A DNA stretch of 64,000 bases from Bermanella sp047621325 (GTDB taxonomy: Bacteria > Pseudomonadota > Gammaproteobacteria > Pseudomonadales > Oceanobacteraceae). Location of the stretch: the NCBI GenBank assembly GCA_047621325.1, contig JBLHLT010000009.1:62001-126000 (forward strand). The letters run 5' to 3'. The notes beneath the pieces were generated by a model, which ran no database searches, had not been told where the DNA came from, and worked only from the letters and a program-made list of their open reading frames with translations. Position 1 is the stretch's first letter. Every line of letters starts with the position of its first letter. Positions 1 through 6,730 of the stretch are shown one piece after another. The translations under genes and the position numbers were made by a program.

Positions 1-149
1 AACAGGTTAGACCGGCGGATCATATTGATAAGGTTTATGGTGAATTGTTACGCGAGGCTAAGCAAAAAGGAGTAGAAGTTATTGCTTATGCTAGTCATAT
101 TGATGAGAGTGAAATATATCTTAAAAAAGATATACCAGTTGTACTTTAA
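1..149 (+). CDS. sfsA: SfsA C-terminal fragment (5' end outside window)
   Basis: An open frame enters from the left edge (first full codon at base 3) and stops at TAA 147-149. The 48 visible residues, with RPADHIDKVYGELLREA, then GVEVIAYASHID and the ending KKDIPVVL, match the C-terminal pattern of the sugar fermentation stimulation protein SfsA family as I know it. SfsA is a small cytoplasmic nucleic-acid-binding-fold protein of uncertain physiological role. Only the tail is present, so domain completeness cannot be judged. The next gene starts 20 bases downstream on the same strand and may be co-transcribed. Confidence 0.8.
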   Translation, partial: QVRPADHIDKVYGELLREAKQKGVEVIAYASHIDESEIYLKKDIPVVL

Positions 150-169
150 AACATTTATTTACGAGGTTT

Positions 170-406
170 ATGATGAAATTATTATTAATGTTTACATTTC
201 TGGGGTTTACCATTGGCTTATGGTTCGGCGTCAATGTAGGTAAAGGGAATGCATTATATGCAAACCCATTTGAAGATCCCGATATTGTCATGGATGCTCA
301 TGACAGTGCGAACGAGCAAGGGCTGGTAGAGAAAAGTAAAGAATACATAGCAGGTAAAAAAGAGATAATGAAAGGTAAGGTAAAAGAGTTAGTTGACGAA
401 ATTTAA
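170..406 (+). CDS. Small membrane-anchored protein of unknown function
   Basis: A 78-residue frame starting MMKLLLMFTFLGFTIGLWFG, preceded by a GAGG ribosome-binding sequence at about 162-165. The first ~22 residues are hydrophobic and could be a membrane anchor or signal peptide. The rest is charged and Lys/Glu rich, with a probable amphipathic C-terminal helix (KEYIAGKKEIMKGKVKELV). No family is recognised. It sits between sfsA and a clear terminator, so it is probably the last gene of the sfsA transcript. ATG at 173 is an equally possible start. Confidence 0.6.
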   Translation: MMKLLLMFTFLGFTIGLWFGVNVGKGNALYANPFEDPDIVMDAHDSANEQGLVEKSKEYIAGKKEIMKGKVKELVDEI

Positions 407-433
407 TCATGTGATGATGTGCCGAAATATTTT

Positions 434-458
434 AAGCAGCCAATGGCTGCTTTTTTTA
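434..458 (+). terminator. Rho-independent terminator after the sfsA-side small gene
   Basis: The stem AGCAGCC / GGCTGCT with loop AAT is followed by a run of seven T. It lies about 30 bases after the stop of the 170-406 gene. Confidence 0.85.
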
Positions 459-536
459 TCTTTGCAGTAAGCGGAAACCTAGTCTAAACATAAAATGTAC
501 TAAGAACTAACGTCCAAATAAACCGAAGGGGGTCCC

Positions 537-839
537 ATGTTTAAATATTCTTATTGTATTTCGTTATTAGTCCTCTGTAGCTTATGTTCTGCAGTAAGCG
601 CGCAGTCACATGATCGCTATTGTCATGAAATATTTGCACCTATCTTAAAGCAAGAGCCGCTGTTACAAAATGAACTTAATGACCTTAATGATATGTGTGA
701 AAGCGAAGTGAAAGGGAAAAACGAAAAATTTTGGTCTTGTATTAATTCACGATTAAAAAAAGGCGTTGTAAATTTTGAAAGATTAATACTATCGTCACAT
801 CTTTGTGCTGGTGAAGTAAGAGATTTTTCCGACGAATAA
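537..839 (+). CDS. Small secreted cysteine-containing protein, unknown
   Basis: A 100-residue frame with a strong GGGGG-rich ribosome-binding site just before ATG 537. The N-terminus (MFKYSYCISLLVLCSLCSAVSAQ) is a typical Sec signal peptide, with likely cleavage after AVSA. The mature ~77 residues contain four cysteines (about residues 29, 53, 67 and 89), enough for two disulfides, so a periplasmic location is likely. I recognise no family. It stands alone between a terminator at 434-458 and a long regulatory gap. The antisense frame at 742-954 is judged a shadow. Confidence 0.6.
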   Translation: MFKYSYCISLLVLCSLCSAVSAQSHDRYCHEIFAPILKQEPLLQNELNDLNDMCESEVKGKNEKFWSCINSRLKKGVVNFERLILSSHLCAGEVRDFSDE

Positions 840-881
840 ACACATTATTTGTAGTACGTCTGCGCCAATTTTTAAATCTCA

Positions 882-948
882 TTAGATCAAATATGACAGG
901 GTTCAAAAATAAAAAAAATAAATCCATACTGAGTCGTATTTGATCTAA
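882..948. repeat. Inverted repeat, 16-bp arms, 35-bp spacer
   Basis: Left arm TTAGATCAAATATGAC (882-897) and right arm GTCGTATTTGATCTAA (933-948) are complementary at 15 of 16 positions. No T-run follows, so it does not look like an ordinary terminator; paired protein-binding sites or a structured RNA are possible. Confidence 0.7.
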
Positions 949-987
949 CTTCAAATCATTAGTATTGGTTATTAAGTATCCTATTAC

Positions 988-1010
988 TTGGGTTAGACCA
1001 TATGAGACAT
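988..1010. promoter_or_regulatory. Putative operator copy 1 upstream of KS-CLF operon
   Basis: Contains TGGGTTAGACCA (989-1000) followed by TATGAGACAT. Copy 2 lies 86 bases downstream with the same layout. The 12-bp core fits the pattern TGGNNTAKNCCA, which also marks the phosphonate promoters at 38-49 kb in this window. The function is inferred. Confidence 0.5.
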
Positions 1011-1072
1011 AGGTTGTCGTGCATTTCTTTCTAGCCCTTTATTTTCAAGCCTCCATTTTTTACTGTCGGTAA

Positions 1073-1096
1073 ATTGGATTAGTCCAATTGAGACAT
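1073..1096. promoter_or_regulatory. Putative operator copy 2 upstream of KS-CLF operon
   Basis: ATTGGATTAGTCCAAT is a palindrome with perfect 6-bp arms around TTAG, followed by TGAGACAT as in copy 1. It lies about 160 bases before the fabD-like start. Confidence 0.55.
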
Positions 1097-1254
1097 GTCA
1101 CAAAACAGCGCACAAAAATAGTCAAAAAATAGTCACTTATCACTCTAAAAAATGGGTTGTCCTTACCTACTTGGAGTGTTTAGACTCGCCGCGTCAACTT
1201 AATTCTCAAAGTTAATCTCATAAATAATAAGCAATAATAAAAAGGCGATTAGGG

Positions 1255-2211
1255 ATGAATTGTGAAAGTGTACCTATAGAAGAACAATGGGTAATGATGT
1301 TCCCAGGGCAAGGTTCCCAGTTTGTTGGTATGGGCAAAGACTTTTATGACCAGTCGCAAGGTTGTCGAGAAATTTATGATCTTGTAAACGAGATCGCGAA
1401 AAAAGATATTATTAAGCTTTGTTTCAATGGTCCTATCAGCAAATTAAGTAATACCGATAATTTACAAGTCTCTATCACCGCGACTAATTTAGCGATTTCT
1501 CAATATTTATTTGAACACACGACTATTAGACCAAGTGTTGTTTTGGGTCACTCTGTTGGTGAATATAGCGCGCTTCAGGTCGCCGGCTGTTTAACCGTTG
1601 AGGGTGCATTAAGGGCTGCCTATGAGCGGGGCTGTTTAATGCAGCGTGAAGCAAAGCTCAAGAAAGGGCAAATGTATGCCGTTAAAAATATTGATCCTGC
1701 AGAATTAAATCAAATCTTAAGTGAAAACTCAGAAAATAACGCAGTGGTTATTGCGAATGATAATAGCTTGAAGCAACAAGTTATATCTGGAGAAAAGGCC
1801 GCAATGGCAACTATGCTAACGTTTTTCTCTGAAAATAATATTGAAGCTATCAAATTACCTGTTAGTGGCGCTTGGCATAGTATGTTGATGCAGGGCTGTG
1901 TTGAGGAATTTCATAAATCATTACTTGATATAGAAATTAAACAGCCAAGTATCACATATATCAACAATATGACCGCGCAACCCTGCCTTGAAGTAGGAGA
2001 AATACGTGAGCATTTAGTTGCACATATTACGGGTATGGTGAGATGGCGCGAATCTATTGAGTATCTGGTCAATAAAGGTCATCGTAAATTTATAGAAGTT
2101 GGCCCTAAAAAAGTATTAAGCAGGTTATTAGAGGCTATCGTAGGTGATGCATCATCTTTCACAATAGAGCAGGTAGAAACCATTCAAGATATTGAAAGGT
2201 TAGGTGCCTGA
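1255..2211 (+). CDS. Malonyl-CoA:ACP transacylase (FabD-type), first gene of KS-CLF operon
   Basis: 318 residues, the usual FabD length. It should load malonyl units from CoA onto the cluster's ACP in the cytoplasm. Visible family signatures are GQGSQ at residues 18-22, the nucleophile motif GHSVGEYSAL with Ser100, an Arg in the RGCLMQREA segment near 125, and the catalytic His in GAWHS at about 208. The start at 1255 follows AAAGG and AGGG sequences. It leads a chain of closely spaced same-strand genes ending at 14826. Being a cluster-located copy, it is probably dedicated to this pathway rather than the housekeeping fabD, which normally sits beside fabH/fabG/acpP; those are not next to it here. 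Confidence 0.9.
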   Translation: MNCESVPIEEQWVMMFPGQGSQFVGMGKDFYDQSQGCREIYDLVNEIAKKDIIKLCFNGPISKLSNTDNLQVSITATNLAISQYLFEHTTIRPSVVLGHSVGEYSALQVAGCLTVEGALRAAYERGCLMQREAKLKKGQMYAVKNIDPAELNQILSENSENNAVVIANDNSLKQQVISGEKAAMATMLTFFSENNIEAIKLPVSGAWHSMLMQGCVEEFHKSLLDIEIKQPSITYINNMTAQPCLEVGEIREHLVAHITGMVRWRESIEYLVNKGHRKFIEVGPKKVLSRLLEAIVGDASSFTIEQVETIQDIERLGA

Positions 2212-2212
2212 T

Positions 2213-3277
2213 ATGGCTGCGATACCTTATCGAATATATTTATTATTTTCTGCATTAATTCCAGCATTTATATATTCATTTATAGCAGCGATTTTAGTGG
2301 GCTTACTAAGCTTGAGAGTGAATGAAACTGATGGACTAGGTATCGCACTCTTTTTTACTGCGCTTTGTTTTACTGCTTGTTTTCGCATGACGAAGGATTT
2401 ATGGAGTACTTGGCCTTATGCGATATTTGCCAAAAAATTTAAAGTCGACAGTGAGGATGAAAAAAAAATTGAAGGTAAGGCGACCTATAAGGGGTATTTA
2501 GAGCGACCATTATTGGTTTCATTTATGTTTGCAGCTGTTTCGTCCTCACTAGTATTTCTGATTTCGTATTACGCAGTACCTTATGCATTTGGTTATCATT
2601 TGTCGATCTTGTGGCTGGTTGGTGCGTGTATCTTTCCAATTATATTGTTTGTTTCTCTGTTGGTTGCGTCTGATATATTTTATCGGTCTTATGATCGGGA
2701 AAGCGCCCGCTGTAAAAATATGACTATCAAGGAGTATGTCGCGCGATTTTATTTATATCCTGAGTCACTGTGTTTCCTATTACTCAATTTTTCAATAATT
2801 AATCCGCTAGGTTCTATTCAACAGGCAACATTTGATGTGGCTTGGGTGACCATGCTAGTGACCATATCCATCACAACGCTATTGCTGTTGATGAGTGCTC
2901 ACTCTAATCCAATTTATTATGTGGTTGGTGGTTTGAATTCAAAATTGATAAATATTACTGATCGTGAAAAATTTAATTTTAAGATAAATAAAAAAGACAT
3001 AAAAGAGAGTTATAAAGTAAGTAGATTCTCTTTAATTGGCTGGTGGGCATTGATTGTTTTTATTCAGGTGGTGATGGTTACCGTCTTTATAAAGAATGTT
3101 GAAAGCTGGTTTTACCCGTTTTTATTCTCTGCGCAAGTAGTATGGATGGTGAGTTATTTTTACTTAAGAAACAGCATGTTACTTGGCTCTGTCAAGCAAG
3201 TAATTAAATATCATGGCCGTGAAGATTTGCAGCAAGGCTATATGGATTTAAGCGAATCACAGAAGGTGCCAGTATGA
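2213..3277 (+). CDS. Multi-pass inner-membrane protein of unknown function
   Basis: 354 residues from ATG 2213; a GTG at 2204 that overlaps the preceding stop is an alternative start. Hydropathy by eye suggests about eight transmembrane segments: two in the first 70 residues, two around 105-160, two around 185-225, and two near 275-330, with a charged loop KVDSEDEKKIEGK near residue 80. I recognise no transporter or enzyme signature. It ends with an ATGA overlap into the holo-ACP synthase gene, so translation is coupled. Inside a lipid or polyketide operon it could be an acyl-modifying membrane enzyme or an exporter, but the sequence does not decide. The coding sequence looks A+T rich compared with the neighbouring enzymes. 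Confidence 0.75.
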   Translation: MAAIPYRIYLLFSALIPAFIYSFIAAILVGLLSLRVNETDGLGIALFFTALCFTACFRMTKDLWSTWPYAIFAKKFKVDSEDEKKIEGKATYKGYLERPLLVSFMFAAVSSSLVFLISYYAVPYAFGYHLSILWLVGACIFPIILFVSLLVASDIFYRSYDRESARCKNMTIKEYVARFYLYPESLCFLLLNFSIINPLGSIQQATFDVAWVTMLVTISITTLLLLMSAHSNPIYYVVGGLNSKLINITDREKFNFKINKKDIKESYKVSRFSLIGWWALIVFIQVVMVTVFIKNVESWFYPFLFSAQVVWMVSYFYLRNSMLLGSVKQVIKYHGREDLQQGYMDLSESQKVPV

Positions 3278-3732
3278 AAAATGTATTGATGACTAATACA
3301 GAATTGTCAGTTGAGGGTATGTTAACTGAATTGCCTGTTGCGGTGAGTAGTGGGGTTTATGGCGTGGGTGTTGATATAGCGTCAATTGAACGAATGAAGC
3401 TAGCCATAAATCGTAGTGGTGAAAAATTCTTAAATCTTGTTTATAGCGAAAGTGAGCAAGAATACTGTGAAAGTGCTGAGAAAAAATATGAGCGTTACAG
3501 CGCATGTTGGGCAGCCAAAGAGGCTGCAGTAAAAGCACTTGGGACTGGTTTTAGATACTCAATCTCATTTAAAGATATTGAACTTAAGTCTGGAGATGGA
3601 AATCGACCGACACTGAACTTGTCCGGTAAGTTTTACGAATTGATGCAAGAGAAAGATGTGAATTATTCTCAAGTATCTATTAGCCACGAGGGTGAAAATG
3701 CAGTCGCCGTTGTGATGTTATGTCGAATCTAA
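3274..3732 (+). CDS. Holo-ACP synthase (AcpS-type 4'-phosphopantetheinyl transferase)
   Basis: 152 residues. It transfers the 4'-phosphopantetheine arm from CoA to the serine of an acyl carrier protein. Signatures seen are GVGVDIASIERM (residues 31-42, Mg2+-binding Asp), WAAKEAAVKALGTG (about 79-92) and a C-terminal SISHEGENAVAV. There are about 30 extra N-terminal residues compared with E. coli AcpS (126 aa). Its ATG overlaps the upstream stop as ATGA. A cluster-borne transferase next to a cluster-borne ACP (5166-5462) suggests specific activation of that ACP. Confidence 0.9.
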   Translation: MKNVLMTNTELSVEGMLTELPVAVSSGVYGVGVDIASIERMKLAINRSGEKFLNLVYSESEQEYCESAEKKYERYSACWAAKEAAVKALGTGFRYSISFKDIELKSGDGNRPTLNLSGKFYELMQEKDVNYSQVSISHEGENAVAVVMLCRI

Positions 3733-3748
3733 GTAAAAGGAGTTAATC

Positions 3749-4507
3749 ATGGCGAGATACGAAGATCTAGAAGGCAAAGTTGCCTTAATAACCGGTGGTA
3801 GTGGTGATATTGGCCAAGCCGCTATTGAAGAGTTAGCAAAGCAAGGGTGTCGCGTTTATTTCACCTATAACAGCTCTAAAGAACAAGCTGATTTGATTAT
3901 TGCAGGGTTGCAGCAAAATGGTAAAGAGGCCGTTGCCAAGCAATGTAATATTCAAGATAAACAGCAAGTAAAAGCCTTAATTGAACATATTGTCGAAGCG
4001 GAAGGTTGCATTGACATTTTGGTGAACAACGCAGGTATTTATAAAGATAACTTATTTACCACGATGAAAGATGAAGAGTTTGAAGACGTTATTCAAACTA
4101 ATTTATTTGGTACATTTTATTGTACAAAAGCTGCAGTAGATAACATGTACCGTAATCGCTCTGGTGTTGTGATAAATATTTCGTCTATTGCTGGTGTGAC
4201 TAACTCATTTGGTCAAGCTAACTATAGTGCTGCTAAGGGCGCTGTTGTAGCATTTGGTCGAACCATTGCAGCAGAGCTTGCGCCTAAAAATATTCGCGTA
4301 AATACCATAGCTCCAGGGTTAATTGAATCAAGCATGGTGAAGCGAATTCCTCGTAATATCATGAAACAAACCCTATCAAGTATACCTGTAAATCGCTTGG
4401 GTCAGCCTAGTGAAATTGCAAAAATCATCTCATTTTTAGCATCAGAAGATTCTAGTTATATCGTTGGCCAAACTATTGTGGCTGACGGTGGTTTAATAAT
4501 GCGTTAA
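3749..4507 (+). CDS. 3-oxoacyl-ACP reductase (FabG-like SDR)
   Basis: 252 residues. It is a short-chain dehydrogenase that would reduce the beta-keto group to a hydroxyl with NADPH. The dinucleotide motif ITGGSGDIG (residues 14-22), the NNAG motif, the catalytic ISS with Tyr/Lys of YSAAKG, and the C-terminal VADGGLIMR are all present. A very good ribosome-binding site (AAAAGGAG) precedes ATG 3749, 16 bases after the previous stop. Its place between the transferase and a dehydratase in the operon supports a role in the reductive loop. A second SDR in the operon (11500-12282) differs and resembles an enoyl reductase. Confidence 0.9.
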   Translation: MARYEDLEGKVALITGGSGDIGQAAIEELAKQGCRVYFTYNSSKEQADLIIAGLQQNGKEAVAKQCNIQDKQQVKALIEHIVEAEGCIDILVNNAGIYKDNLFTTMKDEEFEDVIQTNLFGTFYCTKAAVDNMYRNRSGVVINISSIAGVTNSFGQANYSAAKGAVVAFGRTIAAELAPKNIRVNTIAPGLIESSMVKRIPRNIMKQTLSSIPVNRLGQPSEIAKIISFLASEDSSYIVGQTIVADGGLIMR

Positions 4508-4521
4508 GGAAAATAAAAATT

Positions 4522-5151
4522 ATGACGACTGTAACTCGTAAAAAAAAGGTCGCTAAAGACTTTGTACTTATTGAACCTTTTATGCTGCAAAAGTTAGCAT
4601 TGTTTCGTCAGCCATTCATGATGGTTGATAAAATCATAAATTTTAAAAATGGTGAGAGACCAAAGATCACCAGTATTAAAACAGTGGCTGCAAATGAACC
4701 GCATTTTACTGGTCATTTTCCAGGTTTTCCTGTTATGCCTGGTGTTTTAATCGCAGAAACATTTGGTCAAACCAGTGAGTATATGAATGTAATATTATCA
4801 TTCATTGAAGACTATAAAGAAGAAACCGGTAATGACCTAGAAGACTTACATGAGCTTAAAGCTGCGATACATTGCCCTGACGGCGTCACTCGAGTTAAAA
4901 ATATCAGTGAAAACTTGATGGGTTTTTTAGCCTCACAAGATCTTAAGTTCCGTGGGGTTGTGTACCCTGGTGACGTGCTAGAGCTTACCAGTGAATTGTT
5001 TTTAGTCGATAGCGCTGGTTTTAATCATTTTAATGTTGAAGCGCGTGTTGGCAAAAAAATCGTTTGTTCTGGTCGTATGTCAAATTGGCGACAAGTTACA
5101 ACGGGCTTTGGTATTAAAGAAGAAAAATTAGAAACTGAAGAATCTATCTAA
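4522..5151 (+). CDS. 3-hydroxyacyl-ACP dehydratase (FabZ-like hotdog fold)
   Basis: 209 residues, longer than typical FabZ (about 150). The hotdog active-site signature HFTGHFPGFPVMPGVLIAET lies at residues 61-80, with the expected catalytic His65 and Glu79. It would dehydrate 3-hydroxyacyl-ACP to trans-2-enoyl-ACP. The extra length comes from an insertion after the active-site helix (DYKEETGNDLEDLHELKAAI) and an extended C-terminus. It starts 14 bases after the ketoreductase and is followed by the ACP. Whether it can also isomerise like FabA cannot be told; the active-site acid is Glu as in FabZ rather than Asp as in FabA. Confidence 0.88.
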   Translation: MTTVTRKKKVAKDFVLIEPFMLQKLALFRQPFMMVDKIINFKNGERPKITSIKTVAANEPHFTGHFPGFPVMPGVLIAETFGQTSEYMNVILSFIEDYKEETGNDLEDLHELKAAIHCPDGVTRVKNISENLMGFLASQDLKFRGVVYPGDVLELTSELFLVDSAGFNHFNVEARVGKKIVCSGRMSNWRQVTTGFGIKEEKLETEESI

Positions 5152-5165
5152 CTAGGAGAAATATC

Positions 5166-5462
5166 ATGCAAGAAGCACTAAAAAATATCATAGATGAGCG
5201 CAAAGCCGTATTAGATGAAGTTAAAAAAGTTCTAATTGAACGTTTAAACTTGTATCAAGAGCCTCAAGATATTGATGAAGATACTCCACTTTTTGGTAGT
5301 GGTTTGAAGCTGGATAGCGTAGATGCTACAGAAGTTGTTGTAATGCTGGATATGAGCTTTGGCATAAAAGTAGAAGAAGGTACTGATCCTTCATTTATGC
5401 GTAATATCAATCAATTGGTTGATTTTATTTTAGAGCGTAAACGCGTAATCGAAGCGGCTTAA
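5166..5462 (+). CDS. Acyl carrier protein of the KS-CLF operon
   Basis: 98 residues, acidic. The phosphopantetheine attachment motif is LKLDSVDATEVV, with the modified serine at about residue 51, at the start of helix II as in other ACPs. About 15 extra N-terminal residues precede the carrier fold. AGGAG precedes ATG 5166. It is the only ACP seen in the operon, so it should serve both KS-CLF proteins, the reductases and the dehydratase. The LDSVD variant rather than DSLD-type resembles carrier proteins of secondary pathways more than housekeeping AcpP. Confidence 0.92.
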   Translation: MQEALKNIIDERKAVLDEVKKVLIERLNLYQEPQDIDEDTPLFGSGLKLDSVDATEVVVMLDMSFGIKVEEGTDPSFMRNINQLVDFILERKRVIEAA

Positions 5463-5475
5463 TAGGAGAATAAAA

Positions 5476-6654
5476 ATGAACGGATTATTAGCACTACACA
5501 AAGAACAAGCAAAAAGCGTAACTGAAGTGAACGGTATTGAAGTACCGAATCAGTATAACGATCTTGATAAAGAATATTATGCGCTTCGTCATAACGTTGC
5601 ATTATCGGATTACAGTCATTACTCGAAGCTAAAACTTGAAGGCGACGAAGCGTTTGATGTGCTGGATATCGCAGTTGCCGGTGACGTAGCTGAAATACGT
5701 GACGAGCAAACCCTGTATACCGTGATTTTAGATGAAGCTGGTAACATCATTACAGATGTATACATCATGAATGACGATGACAGCTATGTTGTATTAGCTG
5801 AGCACGTAGATGATGCAACGTTAATGAGTTTGTTCCAAGAGCGTATGGGTGACTTTGAAGATGTTGAGATGACGTCTTTAACGCAATCTCATGCCATTGT
5901 TGCAATGGAAGGTCCTTATAGCTGGGAACTTGCGAAAGAAATTTACGGCATGGACGTTATCGGTGTGCCATTTTTAGGTTTCATCGCTTTAGACGACGAT
6001 ACTTATCTTCTACGCGGTGGTAAGCACGGTGAATTTAGTTACAAAGTGATCTTGCCAGTACAAGAAGCCGAAGCACTGTGGAAAGAAATCGAAGAAAAAG
6101 GCATGCGTTACGAATTAGTGAAAGCAGGTCTTGCGTTACATGAGTTAACTCGCCTAGAAAATCCATATTTCTCACCAACAGGTAATGGCAGTGTTTCACG
6201 TGATCCACGTGAGTTGCAGTTACAGTGGATGGTTCGTTATGACAAAGATGAATTTTTTGGCCGTGAAAGCTTGTTAGAAAAACGTGAACAGCCATTAGAG
6301 AAAAAAATTGTCGGTGTTGTGCTTGAGCAAGAGGGCGAAGTTAAAGCGATTGGCGCTGGCGACGCAATTTTTTGTAATGGCGAAGAAATTGGTAAGTTAG
6401 TAGTGACTGGTTATTCACCTAGCTTGAAGAAAGTGATTGCGCAGGCTCTTATCAATGAAGCTTACGCATATGCAGGTATTGATGCCTATGTGATTAAAAC
6501 CGCAGATGGTGTTGAACGTAAGATTTTAACAACGGCAACGCCGTTCATTAAGAATCACAGCATGCTGATTAACCCGAATGAAAACAGCTTTGTGAATCCT
6601 GATAAGTTCCGCAATATGCTAGAGCAGTTAGAAGCTAAAAAAGCGGAAGCCTAA
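5476..6654 (+). CDS. GcvT-like (aminomethyltransferase-fold) protein in the KS-CLF operon
   Basis: 392 residues, close to the glycine cleavage T-protein length (about 365). N-terminal and central stretches (ALRHNVALSDYSHYSKLKLEG, GNIITDVYIM, KAGLALHELTRL) and the C-terminal beta-barrel (FFGRESLLEKRE, GKLVVTGYSPSLKK) follow the GcvT/folate-binding layout. The segment normally reading RLEAG..LYG is replaced by HELTRLENPYFSPTG, so the substrate pocket differs and glycine cleavage is not implied. No gcvH or gcvP is nearby. It lies 13 bases after the ACP. It could carry out a folate-dependent one-carbon transfer on an ACP-bound chain, or another reaction on this fold; function unknown. Confidence 0.8.
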   Translation: MNGLLALHKEQAKSVTEVNGIEVPNQYNDLDKEYYALRHNVALSDYSHYSKLKLEGDEAFDVLDIAVAGDVAEIRDEQTLYTVILDEAGNIITDVYIMNDDDSYVVLAEHVDDATLMSLFQERMGDFEDVEMTSLTQSHAIVAMEGPYSWELAKEIYGMDVIGVPFLGFIALDDDTYLLRGGKHGEFSYKVILPVQEAEALWKEIEEKGMRYELVKAGLALHELTRLENPYFSPTGNGSVSRDPRELQLQWMVRYDKDEFFGRESLLEKREQPLEKKIVGVVLEQEGEVKAIGAGDAIFCNGEEIGKLVVTGYSPSLKKVIAQALINEAYAYAGIDAYVIKTADGVERKILTTATPFIKNHSMLINPNENSFVNPDKFRNMLEQLEAKKAEA

Positions 6655-6661
6655 TGATCAG

Positions 6662-6688
6662 GCCAGTAGGTTAGGATGATCTACTGGC
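6662..6688 (+). other. Intergenic hairpin between gcvT-like gene and KS-CLF gene
   Basis: Perfect 8-bp stem GCCAGTAG / CTACTGGC with an 11-base loop, followed only by TTTGATTC. It may be a weak or regulated terminator, or an mRNA-stability element that changes the enzyme/ACP ratio within the operon. Confidence 0.55.
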
Positions 6689-6730
6689 TTTGATTCACCA
6701 TTTTCATCGAGTAAAAATTTTAGGTGTGCC

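Larger units (their letters stand above)
840..1254. other. 415-bp regulatory gap upstream of the KS-CLF operon
   Basis: No convincing gene is seen. The stretch holds a 16-bp inverted repeat (882-897 / 933-948) and two copies of a 23-bp direct repeat with an internal palindromic core (988-1010 and 1073-1096). It therefore probably contains the promoter and operators of the downstream operon. I could not place a -35/-10 pair with confidence. Confidence 0.6.

Noticed and set aside
742..954. Minus-strand 70-residue frame in the gap upstream of the KS operon
   Set aside because: It overlaps the secreted protein gene, has no convincing ribosome-binding site or domain, and covers the inverted-repeat region; judged a shadow.
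5476..6654. Calling the GcvT-like protein a glycine cleavage T-protein (gcvT)
   Set aside because: No gcvH/gcvP nearby, operon context is acyl-chain synthesis, and the RLEAG-type segment is not conserved.
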